Positions 35,630 through 43,404 of a stretch of 64,000 nt of DNA are shown one piece after another. The DNA is from Lachnospiraceae bacterium. GTDB lineage: Bacteria; Bacillota; Clostridia; Lachnospirales; Lachnospiraceae. The position numbers and the translations under genes are program-made. Under the pieces are notes generated by a model, which searched no databases, was not told the DNA's origin, and saw only the letters and a list, made by a program, of their open reading frames with translations. Numbering within the stretch: the stretch's first letter is position 1; each line of letters starts with the position of its first letter. The stretch lies in NCBI GenBank assembly GCA_910575775.1, contig CAJTEY010000003.1, positions 124,001 through 188,000 of the forward strand, written 5' to 3'.

Positions 35630-36336
35630 ACCAGCCTGTACCCCAGCCCTCTCACCGTCAAAAGGTATTTCGGATGTGAGGGGTCTTCCTCAATTTTCTC
35701 CCGCAGCCTGCGGATATGCACAACAAGCGTGTTTTCGTATCCGTAATTTTCTTCACGCCAGACCGCATCGCACAGGGCATCAATGGTCACGATCCGCCCT
35801 CTCTCCTGCGCCAGTTTCTGCAGGATCGCGTATTCTTTCGCAGTCAGTATCATTTCCCCACTATCCTCTGCGCCCCTATTCCACTTTACAACCCCGCTCC
35901 CCAGGTCAACCGCGCATTTGCCGAGTGAAATCAGCTCCTGCTCCTGCATGTTTTTTACCCGGTACGCCCGTTTCAGCACGGCCGTCACACGCAAAATCAG
36001 TTCTTCCGGCAAAAAGGGCTTCGTGATATAATCATCCGCGCCGAGCCCCAGCCCACGCAGTCTGTTCTCGTCCTCGTCCCGCGCCGAGAGAAAAATCACG
36101 GGAACTTCCGACATTTTCCTCAATCTTTTCAATAAGGAAAAGCCGTCTCCGTCAGGCAGCATAACGTCCAGAAGAACCAGATGCGGTTCTTTCAGCGCAA
36201 ACAATTCTTCGGCCTCCATGCAGTCTGCCGCCGCAGTTACCTTGTGAAATCCCGCCCTGCGAAGAAATCCGCCCACCATATCCCGCAGCGCCTTCTCATC
36301 ATCTACCAACAGAATTTTGCAGTCATATAAGTTCAT
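35626..36336 (-). CDS. OmpR-family response regulator
   Basis: A 236-aa regulator: receiver domain with ILLVDDEKALR, phospho-acceptor Asp in LVLLDVMLPDGDGF, conserved Lys in DDYITKPF; C-terminal winged helix (LTAKEYAILQKLAQERG, VVHIRRLREKIEEDP, YLLTVRGLGYRL). ATG at 36336 is the family N-terminus (GGAGGG upstream). Translationally coupled to the kinase. Likely targets lie in the intergenic region shared with the ABC transporter. Confidence 0.93.
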   Translation of the reverse strand: MNLYDCKILLVDDEKALRDMVGGFLRRAGFHKVTAAADCMEAEELFALKEPHLVLLDVMLPDGDGFSLLKRLRKMSEVPVIFLSARDEDENRLRGLGLGADDYITKPFLPEELILRVTAVLKRAYRVKNMQEQELISLGKCAVDLGSGVVKWNRGAEDSGEMILTAKEYAILQKLAQERGRIVTIDALCDAVWREENYGYENTLVVHIRRLREKIEEDPSHPKYLLTVRGLGYRLV

Positions 36337-36355
36337 GTACGCTCCCTCCAAATAT

Positions 36356-36384
36356 AGTATATGGCTTTCCGCATGATCTGAAAA
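36356..36384 (-). promoter_or_regulatory. Possible promoter of the response regulator-kinase operon
   Basis: TTTTCA, 17 nt, TATACT on the minus strand, ending ~20 nt before the response regulator ATG. The -35 is weak (4/6), consistent with a regulated promoter. The rest of the 190-nt divergent region holds no further element I can support. Confidence 0.4.
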
Positions 36385-36526
36385 GATTCCCTAACGATTC
36401 TTAAGGTAAATGTAATCTTCTCTTCATTCCCCTGTAAGCCTGCCGCCTTATCCTGTCTATAGCAGGCTGATGTTCCCACAAACGAACCGCCTGCCGCAAA
36501 ATCTTCCAAAGAAAGGACGAAATGCC

Positions 36527-37447
36527 ATGCCAACACAAAATCTGGTAGAAACCCATAATCTCACAAAACAGTACGGCAAAGTCTGCTGTGTAAACACCCT
36601 CAATATGATGGTTCCTCCCGGCGCGATTTACGGCTTTTTGGGGCCGAACGGCGCGGGCAAATCCACCACTTTAAAAATGATTCTCGGACTGGTCAGACCT
36701 ACCAAAGGCAATATCACACTCTTTGACACGCCGGTCAATGAACAGAACCGCATGAAGCTCCTCGCACAGACAGGATCGCTCATCGAATCACCCAGTTATT
36801 ACGGCCATCTTACCGGGGAAGAAAATCTGCGCATCATCCAGACGCTCAAAGGCTGTTCCGAAAAGGATATTGACGAGGTATTAAAAATCGTCCGTCTGAA
36901 CGAGGCCCGGGGAAAACTGGTTAATCACTACTCTCTCGGTATGAAACAGCGGCTCGGCCTTGCTGCGGCACTGCTTGGTTTTCCCAAGCTTCTGATTCTT
37001 GATGAGCCCACCAACGGCCTTGATCCGGCAGGCATCCAGGAAATGCGCGAGTTGATCTGCTCCCTGCCGCAGGCTTACGGTATGACGATTCTTCTCTCTT
37101 CTCATCTGCTCAGCGAAATCGATCAGATGGCCGACCATGTGGGCATCATCCGAAAGGGTGTGCTGGTCTATCAGGACACACTGGAATCCCTGCACGCCCA
37201 CTCCAAAGAACAGATTGCGCTCCGCGTCAGCCACACGAAGGTTGCGCTCGATCTGCTCCGGCAGGATGGAATCGAAGCCACACAGGAGGACGGCTATCTT
37301 CTGTTTCCCATGGTGGATGACACCTGTGTGGCAAATCTTTGCAGACATCTTGTCGCGCAGAATATATCGCTCTATCGTATCGAGAAGCGGGAGAAGAGTC
37401 TGGAGGATATTTTCTTATCCCTGACAGGAAAGGAGAACAGCTTATGA
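36527..37447 (+). CDS. ABC transporter ATP-binding protein, lantibiotic protection type
   Basis: About 306 aa. Walker A GPNGAGKST, signature YSLGMKQRLGLA, Walker B LLILDEPTNGLDP, H-loop LLSSHLLSEID, and a C-terminal ~80-residue extension typical of BcrA/LanF-type ATPases. ATG at 36527 follows AAAGGA. Its stop overlaps the next ATG by 4 nt. Energises export or membrane clearance of antimicrobial peptides with the two permeases. Confidence 0.92.
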   Translation: MPTQNLVETHNLTKQYGKVCCVNTLNMMVPPGAIYGFLGPNGAGKSTTLKMILGLVRPTKGNITLFDTPVNEQNRMKLLAQTGSLIESPSYYGHLTGEENLRIIQTLKGCSEKDIDEVLKIVRLNEARGKLVNHYSLGMKQRLGLAAALLGFPKLLILDEPTNGLDPAGIQEMRELICSLPQAYGMTILLSSHLLSEIDQMADHVGIIRKGVLVYQDTLESLHAHSKEQIALRVSHTKVALDLLRQDGIEATQEDGYLLFPMVDDTCVANLCRHLVAQNISLYRIEKREKSLEDIFLSLTGKENSL

Positions 37448-38196
37448 GTACTCTGCAGATGGAATTCAGAAAAATCAAGAGAAAGTGGATCGGCCTGACC
37501 ATGTGTGCGCTGATCGGTGTCCAGTTTGCCTGGCTTCTCTGGGCAGGCAGTCGTCCCAACGAAACAGAGCGGCTGTATGGCTGGATCGAAATGCTCTATT
37601 CCCTTCCACTGGTAAGCGTTATTATGATGCCCACCATCATGGCCGTGCTCGCCTCCCGCCTTGCCGATGTGGAACACAAGGGCAATACCTATAAGCTCCT
37701 GAAAACGCTGCGCCGCCCGGGCGCTCTCTATCACGCAAAGGTAGTCTGCGGCGGGCTTTTTATTCTGGCAGTCTCATCTGCGCAGTTTCTCTTTATCATT
37801 GCTCTTGGATACGCCAGAGGCTACGCCGGGCATCCCGAATGGAAGCATTATGGCGCGGCTTTTTTCCTAAATCTGGCCTGCTGCCTTTCCCTGTATCTGC
37901 TGCAGCTTCTGCTGTCCATGTTGTTTTTCAACCAGATGGTTCCTCTTGCGGCCGGTCTTGGCGGCTCTATGCTCGGACTCGTTTTGATGTATATTAAAAT
38001 GTACTCTTTCCTTCCCTGGGGCGGCTTTCTCTCCTCCGCCCAGGTAACGATGGACTGGAACCCGGAAACCAGAGTCATACATTTTTATTACCGCGAATAT
38101 TCATCGGTTGAGCTTTGTGCACTGGCCATGATTTTTGTCTGGATTCTGGTTTTTTATGGGGCAGGCCGGATTTTATTTGCCAGAAAGGAATCATAG
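37444..38196 (+). CDS. ABC-2 permease, lantibiotic protection type, subunit 1
   Basis: A 250-aa membrane protein with six predicted helices (e.g. WIGLTMCALIGVQFAWLLW, LVSVIMMPTIMAVLASRL, LCALAMIFVWILVFYGAG). Begins MSTLQMEFRKIKRKW, typical of MutE/EpiE/LanE-like immunity permeases. Coupled to the ATPase gene by an ATGA overlap. Confidence 0.88.
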   Translation: MSTLQMEFRKIKRKWIGLTMCALIGVQFAWLLWAGSRPNETERLYGWIEMLYSLPLVSVIMMPTIMAVLASRLADVEHKGNTYKLLKTLRRPGALYHAKVVCGGLFILAVSSAQFLFIIALGYARGYAGHPEWKHYGAAFFLNLACCLSLYLLQLLLSMLFFNQMVPLAAGLGGSMLGLVLMYIKMYSFLPWGGFLSSAQVTMDWNPETRVIHFYYREYSSVELCALAMIFVWILVFYGAGRILFARKES

Positions 38197-38255
38197 ATTG
38201 CGCAGTTTCCCAAAACAGCGCCATTGAAAATATGCTCATGCAAGGAGGTATCAAC

Positions 38256-38993
38256 ATGTATACATTTTATATCAGAGTCATCAGGGCGGAATCCTTGAAA
38301 CTGAAACGGAGCCCGGTATGGCTGGCGTTCTTCACGCTCCCTCTCATATCCGCCTTTTTCGGCACGATGAATTACAAACTGAATATCAGTGTCCTGCAGT
38401 CAGAATGGTACAGTTTATGGAGCCAGCACACGCTCTTTTTATGCTACCTTTTCATGCCGGCGCTGATCGGCACTTACTGCTCCTATCTGTGGCGGCTGGA
38501 GCATACCCGCCACAACTGGAACAGCTTCCTGACCGCGCCTGTTCCCATTTCCATCCTTTATCTCGGCAAACTGACACAGGCGGTTCGCGTAACCATCCTC
38601 GGAAATTTATGGATATTTTTGCTGTATTATGTCTGCGGTAAGTTCGCCAGGATTCCAAGTTCTTTTCCCCGGGAAGCTCTGTCGTGGTTTCTCTGCGGAA
38701 CGCTTGGCTCGGTGGTTGTCTGCTGTGTGCAGCTTCTCCTCTCCCTGCTGATCCGTTCCTTCGCCATCCCAATCGGCATTGCCCTTGCAGGAAGCATATT
38801 CGGTCTGTTTATGACGAACCGGAACTATGGCATGAATTACCCATACTCACTTTACTGTATGGGGATGCGGGCCAACAATCCTTATATGGAAATCCACATA
38901 TCGACTCTATTGGTCAATTCCATCGGTTATATCCTGCTTTTTGCTGCGCTCTCCATTTTTTATCTGCGAAAGCATGAGAGATCCGCCGGCTGA
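38256..38993 (+). CDS. ABC-2 permease, lantibiotic protection type, subunit 2
   Basis: A 245-aa six-helix permease starting MYTFYIRVIRAESLKLKRSP, the usual N-terminus of LanG/MutG-like subunits. AAGGAGG lies 7 nt before the ATG. Similar in layout to subunit 1; together with the ATPase it forms an E-F-G type peptide-resistance transporter. No lantibiotic precursor gene is in the window, so resistance to foreign peptides is more likely than self-immunity. Confidence 0.88.
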   Translation: MYTFYIRVIRAESLKLKRSPVWLAFFTLPLISAFFGTMNYKLNISVLQSEWYSLWSQHTLFLCYLFMPALIGTYCSYLWRLEHTRHNWNSFLTAPVPISILYLGKLTQAVRVTILGNLWIFLLYYVCGKFARIPSSFPREALSWFLCGTLGSVVVCCVQLLLSLLIRSFAIPIGIALAGSIFGLFMTNRNYGMNYPYSLYCMGMRANNPYMEIHISTLLVNSIGYILLFAALSIFYLRKHERSAG

Positions 38994-39066
38994 TTGTTAC
39001 ATCCTGCCACCAGACACACGCACCATAATCGAAGCATATTTTTATGCAAAAGTCATCGAAAAAAAG

Positions 39067-39109
39067 AAACGCTGACCATCCCTCTGCCAGGTCAGCGTTT
39101 CTTTTTTTC
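39067..39109 (+). terminator. Rho-independent terminator of the ABC transporter operon
   Basis: An 11-bp perfect stem AAACGCTGACC/GGTCAGCGTTT with a 12-nt loop, then CTTTTTTTC on the plus strand. The A-rich left flank would also allow termination from the opposite strand, downstream of the small gene at 39136. Confidence 0.9.
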
Positions 39110-39135
39110 ATTTTATATAACCTGTGGTTTCCCTC

Positions 39136-39351
39136 TCAACCTTGCTTCTGCTGATCCAGGAGATCCTTCAGCGCCTCGTCTCCCACACTCACCCAGGCAT
39201 CCTCCTCCTCGGCATTTAAACCGAGATATTCCCGCAGCGTATCGGTGGTATCGGAAAATCCCCACTCCTGGCTGTAGTCGTCGATCTCCTCGAACGCCAG
39301 CTCACCCGCCAAATATTTTTCCTTGAATTTTTTCTCCGTATTTTCTGCCAT
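39136..39351 (-). CDS. Small acidic hypothetical protein
   Basis: A 71-aa acidic protein (MAENTEKKFKEKYLAGELAF, IDDYSQEWGFSD, REYLGLNAEEEDAW). GGGAGGG lies 4 nt before the chosen ATG. I know similar short proteins (DYSxxWxxSD, LRxYLGLTxEExxAW) from Lachnospiraceae, probably small regulators or antitoxin-like, but the function is not known. It follows the broken ketopantoate-reductase-like gene at 29 nt. Confidence 0.72.
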   Translation of the reverse strand: MAENTEKKFKEKYLAGELAFEEIDDYSQEWGFSDTTDTLREYLGLNAEEEDAWVSVGDEALKDLLDQQKQG

Positions 39352-39380
39352 TTGTCCCTCCCGTGTCAGCATATGTCAAG

Positions 39381-40302
39381 TTACTGCAGGCCGTCCTTCC
39401 GCGCCTTATCCGCAATCATCTGATAAGTAGGTGTGGGAACGCCATATTGTTTTCCCATCCGCACCACTTCATAGATCAATCCGTCGATCTCGGAAGCCTT
39501 GCCCGCGTAAATATCGCGCTGCATAGATGTGCTGGCCGTAGGATTAAGGGCATCCAGAATCTGCAGATTAGTCGTGACAATATCTATGAGGAAAGGGACG
39601 CCCATTGCCACAGCCAGCGCATCAACCTCCCTCATCAGCTTTACAAACGTATCTCTCGGCTCCCCGGTGACCTGTACATCCCCGGCGCCTACATGGTAAT
39701 AAAGGCCGCAGGCCGCCATAGGAGACACATAGGCAAACTTCTGCAGGGCATCCCTCTGTATATTCTCTGAAAGCACACCGTCGATCCCGCTCTCCTTTAA
39801 ATCTTTCGCCACCTCAAACAATTCCGGCCGCAGTTCTTCCTTTTTCCTCGTACCGTACACCACCCGGAATATATCCCCGTTCTGCCAGATCGTCCCCGGC
39901 TCTCTGATCTCTGCGGCTATATAGATGCAGCCGTCGGTCACCAGAATTTCCGGCAGCTTTTCCTGCATCCTGCCGCCCGTGCCATAAATATTTAAAATAG
40001 GAATTACAATCGTCGTTTCTTTTTCCACACGCTTGATAAAAGGAATCGTCTCATCCAGCGAGTAGCCTTTCACACAGACAAAAATAATGTCCGGCTGTTC
40101 ATCATAATGCGCCATGTCCACTGCCCTAATGGGATGCACAGTGTAGCTGCCCTTTCTGGTCGTCTCCATTTTAAGACCATGCTCCTGGATTCTTTTCAGG
40201 TGTTCCCCCCCTCGCAATCAGGGTCACATCCTTTCCTGCCTCCGTCATATACGCACCAATACTGCCGCCTGTGCCGCCCGCTCCGATCACTAAGTATTTC
40301 AT
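39381..40302 (-). pseudogene. Ketopantoate reductase family (PanE/ApbA) gene broken by a frameshift in a G7 tract
   Basis: From ATG 40302 (CGGAGG upstream) the frame reads MKYLVIGAGGTGGSIGAYMT, EAGKDVTLIARG, the NADP-binding N-terminus of PanE-like reductases. At seven consecutive Gs (40205-40211) it goes out of frame and meets a stop about 40 nt later. Removing one G restores IARGEHLKRIQEHG and continues through ~278 codons to the C-terminal domain (DVQVTGEPRDTFVKL, PTASTSMQRDIYAGKASEID). So either a true +1 frameshift, a slippage-prone site, or a sequencing error. The product would be a 2-oxo acid reductase of uncertain substrate. Confidence 0.8.
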
Positions 40303-40466
40303 AGATGCCTCCGTTTCGATGGTTTTACCGCCAGGCGCATTCCGCCGTGCCGTCTATAAATCTCATACAGGGCGTGCGCCCCATAGAAAACATGATAGCC
40401 GATTCCCCGGCGAAAAACAAGTGTGAAGAAAAAGAGCACGGCCCGCGCCCCTCATCGACATTTCTC

Positions 40467-40495
40467 TTGACACTTGTTTGTTTTAGATACATAAT
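40467..40495 (+). promoter_or_regulatory. Probable promoter of the Mrp antiporter operon
   Basis: TTGACA, 17 nt, CATAAT, ending 85 nt before mrpE. The leader shows no strong hairpin. The only good sigma-70 match in the 278-nt gap. Confidence 0.65.
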
Positions 40496-40580
40496 ATTAC
40501 CGTTCCTATCAGATCCTTATATAAATATAGTTAAAACACACTTAAGGCTTAAAAATATTTTCAGAAGAACGGAGTGAAAC

Positions 40581-41048
40581 ATGTTTATTCTTTTTTTTCT
40601 GATCTGGGTCATTTTTAGCGGGCAGCTTACTGCGGAAATTGCTGTCTTTGGTGTCGTCATCGCAGGGGTTATGTACTGGTTTCTATGTCAGTTTTTTAAT
40701 TACAACCCCCGGTACGACCTTTTTTTATGGCGAAAAGCGCCGCTTCTGCTTTATTACCTTATCACACTGGTGGTGGAGATCCTGAAAGCAAACGCGGCTG
40801 TCTTTAAGCTGATTTATACTGCAGAATATGAGCTGGAGCCTGCAGTCGTACACTTTAAGACCGATCTGCGCTCCACATTTGCGCGGGTGCTGCTGGCAAA
40901 CTCCATCACTCTGACCCCAGGTACCATCACTGTCGCGTTGACAGGCAGCGAATATACCGTACACTGTCTCGACAAAGAACTGGCGGAGGGCATTTCCTCC
41001 TCCGTGTTTGTACAGCTTCTGACAAAAATCGAGGAGGGACTGCATTAA
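40581..41048 (+). CDS. mrpE: Na+/H+ antiporter subunit MrpE (MnhE)
   Basis: A 155-aa protein with the MnhE pattern: two N-terminal helices (FILFFLIWVIFSG, IAVFGVVIAGVMYWFL), a third (LLLYYLITLVVEILKAN), and the conserved soluble tail ARVLLANSITLTPGTITVAL. GGAGTG precedes the ATG. Accessory subunit needed for assembly of Mrp complexes. First gene of a ten-gene operon with short or overlapping junctions. Confidence 0.92.
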   Translation: MFILFFLIWVIFSGQLTAEIAVFGVVIAGVMYWFLCQFFNYNPRYDLFLWRKAPLLLYYLITLVVEILKANAAVFKLIYTAEYELEPAVVHFKTDLRSTFARVLLANSITLTPGTITVALTGSEYTVHCLDKELAEGISSSVFVQLLTKIEEGLH

Positions 41049-41079
41049 GTCATTCTCTGATTGTGAAATGGAGGAAACT

Positions 41080-41412
41080 ATGGAAAAAGAAATGATTTAC
41101 CATCCGCTTTTCATTCTGGTGCTGGTTGTCCTTTCCTTTATGCTGCTGGTCTGTCTGATCCGTGCCGTAAAGGGTCCCCGTGTGGCTGACCGTCTGATGG
41201 CAGTCAATATGATGGGTACGATGGTTATGGTTATGATTTCGGTTCTGGCGCTGCTTTTTCAGGAAAGCTATCTGGTGGACATCTGCCTCATCTATGCCAT
41301 GATCAGTTTTCTCTCTGTGGTTGTGATATCTAAAGTTTACATTGGTATCTACGAGGAGCAGCACCACAATCAGGAACATGTGGAAGGGGGAAATACCGAT
41401 GAGCGCAGTTGA
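41080..41412 (+). CDS. mrpF: Na+/H+ antiporter subunit MrpF (MnhF)
   Basis: A 110-aa three-helix protein with the MnhF motif LIRAVKGPRVADRLMAVNMMGT and LVDICLIYAMISFLSVVVI. ATG 41080 is chosen over 41068 because GGAGG lies 5 nt upstream. The 3' end overlaps mrpG by 14 nt. Confidence 0.92.
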   Translation: MEKEMIYHPLFILVLVVLSFMLLVCLIRAVKGPRVADRLMAVNMMGTMVMVMISVLALLFQESYLVDICLIYAMISFLSVVVISKVYIGIYEEQHHNQEHVEGGNTDERS

Positions 41413-41803
41413 TTGGATCCGTCTTGTGATCGGATCCCTGTTTGTATTGGCCGGGATAGTCATATTCTTTACGGAACTGTACGGGGTCTTTCACTTTAAA
41501 TATGTCCTGAACAGAATGCACGCAGCCGCCATGGGCGACACGCTGGGCATCAGCGCGTGTCTGATCGGTCTGATGATTTTTTCGGGATTAAACTTTACGA
41601 CTTTAAAAATGTTTCTGGTAATCGTTTTCCTGTGGTTCGCTTCCCCTGTCTCCTCACACGTTCTCTCACGGCTGGAGGCCGCTACCAACGACAATCTGGC
41701 GGCACACTGTGAAATATATGAGGATGTGGAAGTTCTTGACAGAGAACTCATTGCAGCGAAAGCCGATAAAAATTCAGAGGAAAAGGAGGCGTCAGCATTA
41801 TGA
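41399..41803 (+). CDS. mrpG: Na+/H+ antiporter subunit MrpG (MnhG)
   Basis: A 134-aa protein: MSAVDWIRLVIGSLFVLAG start, FHFKYVLNRMHAAAMGDTLG (the MnhG signature) and WFASPVSSHVLSRLEA. Three helices and a charged C-terminus. Overlaps both neighbours, so translation is coupled. Confidence 0.92.
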   Translation: MSAVDWIRLVIGSLFVLAGIVIFFTELYGVFHFKYVLNRMHAAAMGDTLGISACLIGLMIFSGLNFTTLKMFLVIVFLWFASPVSSHVLSRLEAATNDNLAAHCEIYEDVEVLDRELIAAKADKNSEEKEASAL

Positions 41804-42075
41804 CCGCTTTTCAGATCATTTTGATGGGACTGTTAATCATCTGCGCGGTCTCCGTCAGCTTTTCCCAAAACCTGTTAAACTCCATTTTGATTTATATGTC
41901 TTTCAGTCTGGTCATGTCCATGCTCTGGATCTGTCTGGAGTCTCCTGACCTTGCCATCACGGAGGCTGCTGTCGGCGCGGGAATCACCAGTGTCCTCTTT
42001 TTTGTGACACTCAAAAAAATCCACGCCATCGACGCTTCGGAGCCTGAAGCAAAGGAGGAAACGGAAAATGAGTAG
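41800..42075 (+). CDS. MbhD-like (DUF4040) antiporter subunit
   Basis: A 91-aa membrane protein with LNSILIYMSFSLVMSMLWIC and SPDLAITEAAVGAGITSVLF, the hallmark of MbhD and of the corresponding C-terminal part of long MrpA. Here it is a separate small subunit, as in archaeal Mbh/Mbx-type clusters. ATGA-type overlap with mrpG and 8 nt overlap with the next gene. Confidence 0.87.
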   Translation: MTAFQIILMGLLIICAVSVSFSQNLLNSILIYMSFSLVMSMLWICLESPDLAITEAAVGAGITSVLFFVTLKKIHAIDASEPEAKEETENE

Positions 42076-43027
42076 GAAAAAGTCTATTGAAGAATACCAA
42101 AAAACCTCCGCTTTCCGATTCTTCCGCTGGCTTTCCGGCGAGGAAGATCCTTATATCGGGAATGTGGAAATGTGCCCCCAGGAAGAATACCAGCCGGATC
42201 AGGAAGCGGCTCTCCGCCGCGAAAAAGAGCATGACGCAATCCTGGACAAGGTTTATGACACCACGCACAACAAATCGCTGTATCTGTTTCACCGATTGTA
42301 TCAGGCAACCAGCGTTCTCTTTTGTCTGTTTCTGATTGCCCTGCTGCTTGTGACCGTCTCCTACCTGCCCGCTAACGGAACCGTGATCCGGCCGGTCAAT
42401 AACGAGGTTGCAGAGCGCTATATTGAGAAAGGGCTGGAAGAGACAGGCGCAGTGAACATTGTCGCCGGTATGATTCTGGATTACAGAGCTTTTGATACAT
42501 TGGGGGAATCCCATGTGCTTTTTACGGCAACCATCACCGTGCTGATTCTTCTCCGGCTGAATAAAACCGAGAAGGATGAGGCGGAAGTAAACGACCGCCG
42601 TTTCGAGCCAAAAAATGACGCAATCCTGCAGCTTGTAGCAACTTTCCTTGTCCCGATTATCATTATCTTTGGCATTTATATCATTTTAAACGGTCATCTC
42701 GGCCCCGGCGGCGGCTTCTCCGGCGGAGCGGTAATCGGTGCAGGTCTGGTGCTCTATTTAAACGCCTTCGGTTTCAAGAAGACAGAGCGGTTCTTCACGG
42801 AAAAAACGTATAAATGGGTATGCTTTTTCTCCCTCTCCTTCTACTGTCTGGCGAAGAGCTACTCCTTTTACACGGGCGCAAACCAGCTCCACAGCGTAAT
42901 CCCGAAAGGCACGCCCGGAGCGATCCTCTCAAGCGGCCTGATCCTTCCCTTAAATATCGCGGTTGGACTGGTGGTTGCCTGCACGATTTACGCTTTTTAT
43001 GCCATGTTCCGAAAAGGGGGATTTTAG
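42068..43027 (+). CDS. mrpB: MbhE-MrpB fusion-type antiporter subunit
   Basis: A 319-aa protein. Residues 1-70 are hydrophilic (charged, with CPQEEYQPDQEAALRREKE), then an MbhE-like helix and loop (LFCLFLIALLLVTVSYLP to GAVNIVAGMILDYRAFDTLGES), then the MnhB domain (~190-319; FGIYIILNGHLGPGGGFSGGAVIGAG). In Bacillus Mrp the MbhE part belongs to MrpA. The long polar N-terminus is unusual. Confidence 0.87.
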   Translation: MSRKKSIEEYQKTSAFRFFRWLSGEEDPYIGNVEMCPQEEYQPDQEAALRREKEHDAILDKVYDTTHNKSLYLFHRLYQATSVLFCLFLIALLLVTVSYLPANGTVIRPVNNEVAERYIEKGLEETGAVNIVAGMILDYRAFDTLGESHVLFTATITVLILLRLNKTEKDEAEVNDRRFEPKNDAILQLVATFLVPIIIIFGIYIILNGHLGPGGGFSGGAVIGAGLVLYLNAFGFKKTERFFTEKTYKWVCFFSLSFYCLAKSYSFYTGANQLHSVIPKGTPGAILSSGLILPLNIAVGLVVACTIYAFYAMFRKGGF

Positions 43028-43028
43028 G

Positions 43029-43403
43029 ATGGGTCCGAATTTACTTGCAAACTACGGGGAGGCCGTCTCAGCCATTCTTTTCTGTATCGGCTTCACCAAT
43101 CTGCTCCTGCAGACCAATCTGATCAAGAAAATTATCGGTTTAAATATTATGGACAGTGCAATCTACCTCTTTCTGGCCGAAAAAGGCTATATCGCAGGGC
43201 GGGCTGCGCCCATTGTAGTGGACGGCGTCACCAGCGTTGAGGCCTATATCAACCCGATTCCAAGCGGCCTTGTGCTGACAGGTATTGTGGTTTCCGTCTC
43301 CGTAACCGCGCTGATGCTGTCTCTGACAATCCGTCTCTATCTCAGATATCACACACTGGATCTGGACGAGATTTCCATGCAGTTGAAAAGGGAGGGAAAA
43401 TAA
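43029..43403 (+). CDS. mrpC: Na+/H+ antiporter subunit MrpC (NuoK-like)
   Basis: A 124-aa three-helix protein: AVSAILFCIGFTNLLLQTNL, KKIIGLNIMDSAIYLFL, NPIPSGLVLTGIVVSVSVTALML, matching MnhC/NuoK. Begins 1 nt after the mrpB stop (ATG at 43029 chosen because it is the family N-terminus). Confidence 0.92.
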   Translation: MGPNLLANYGEAVSAILFCIGFTNLLLQTNLIKKIIGLNIMDSAIYLFLAEKGYIAGRAAPIVVDGVTSVEAYINPIPSGLVLTGIVVSVSVTALMLSLTIRLYLRYHTLDLDEISMQLKREGK

Positions 43404-43404
43404 A

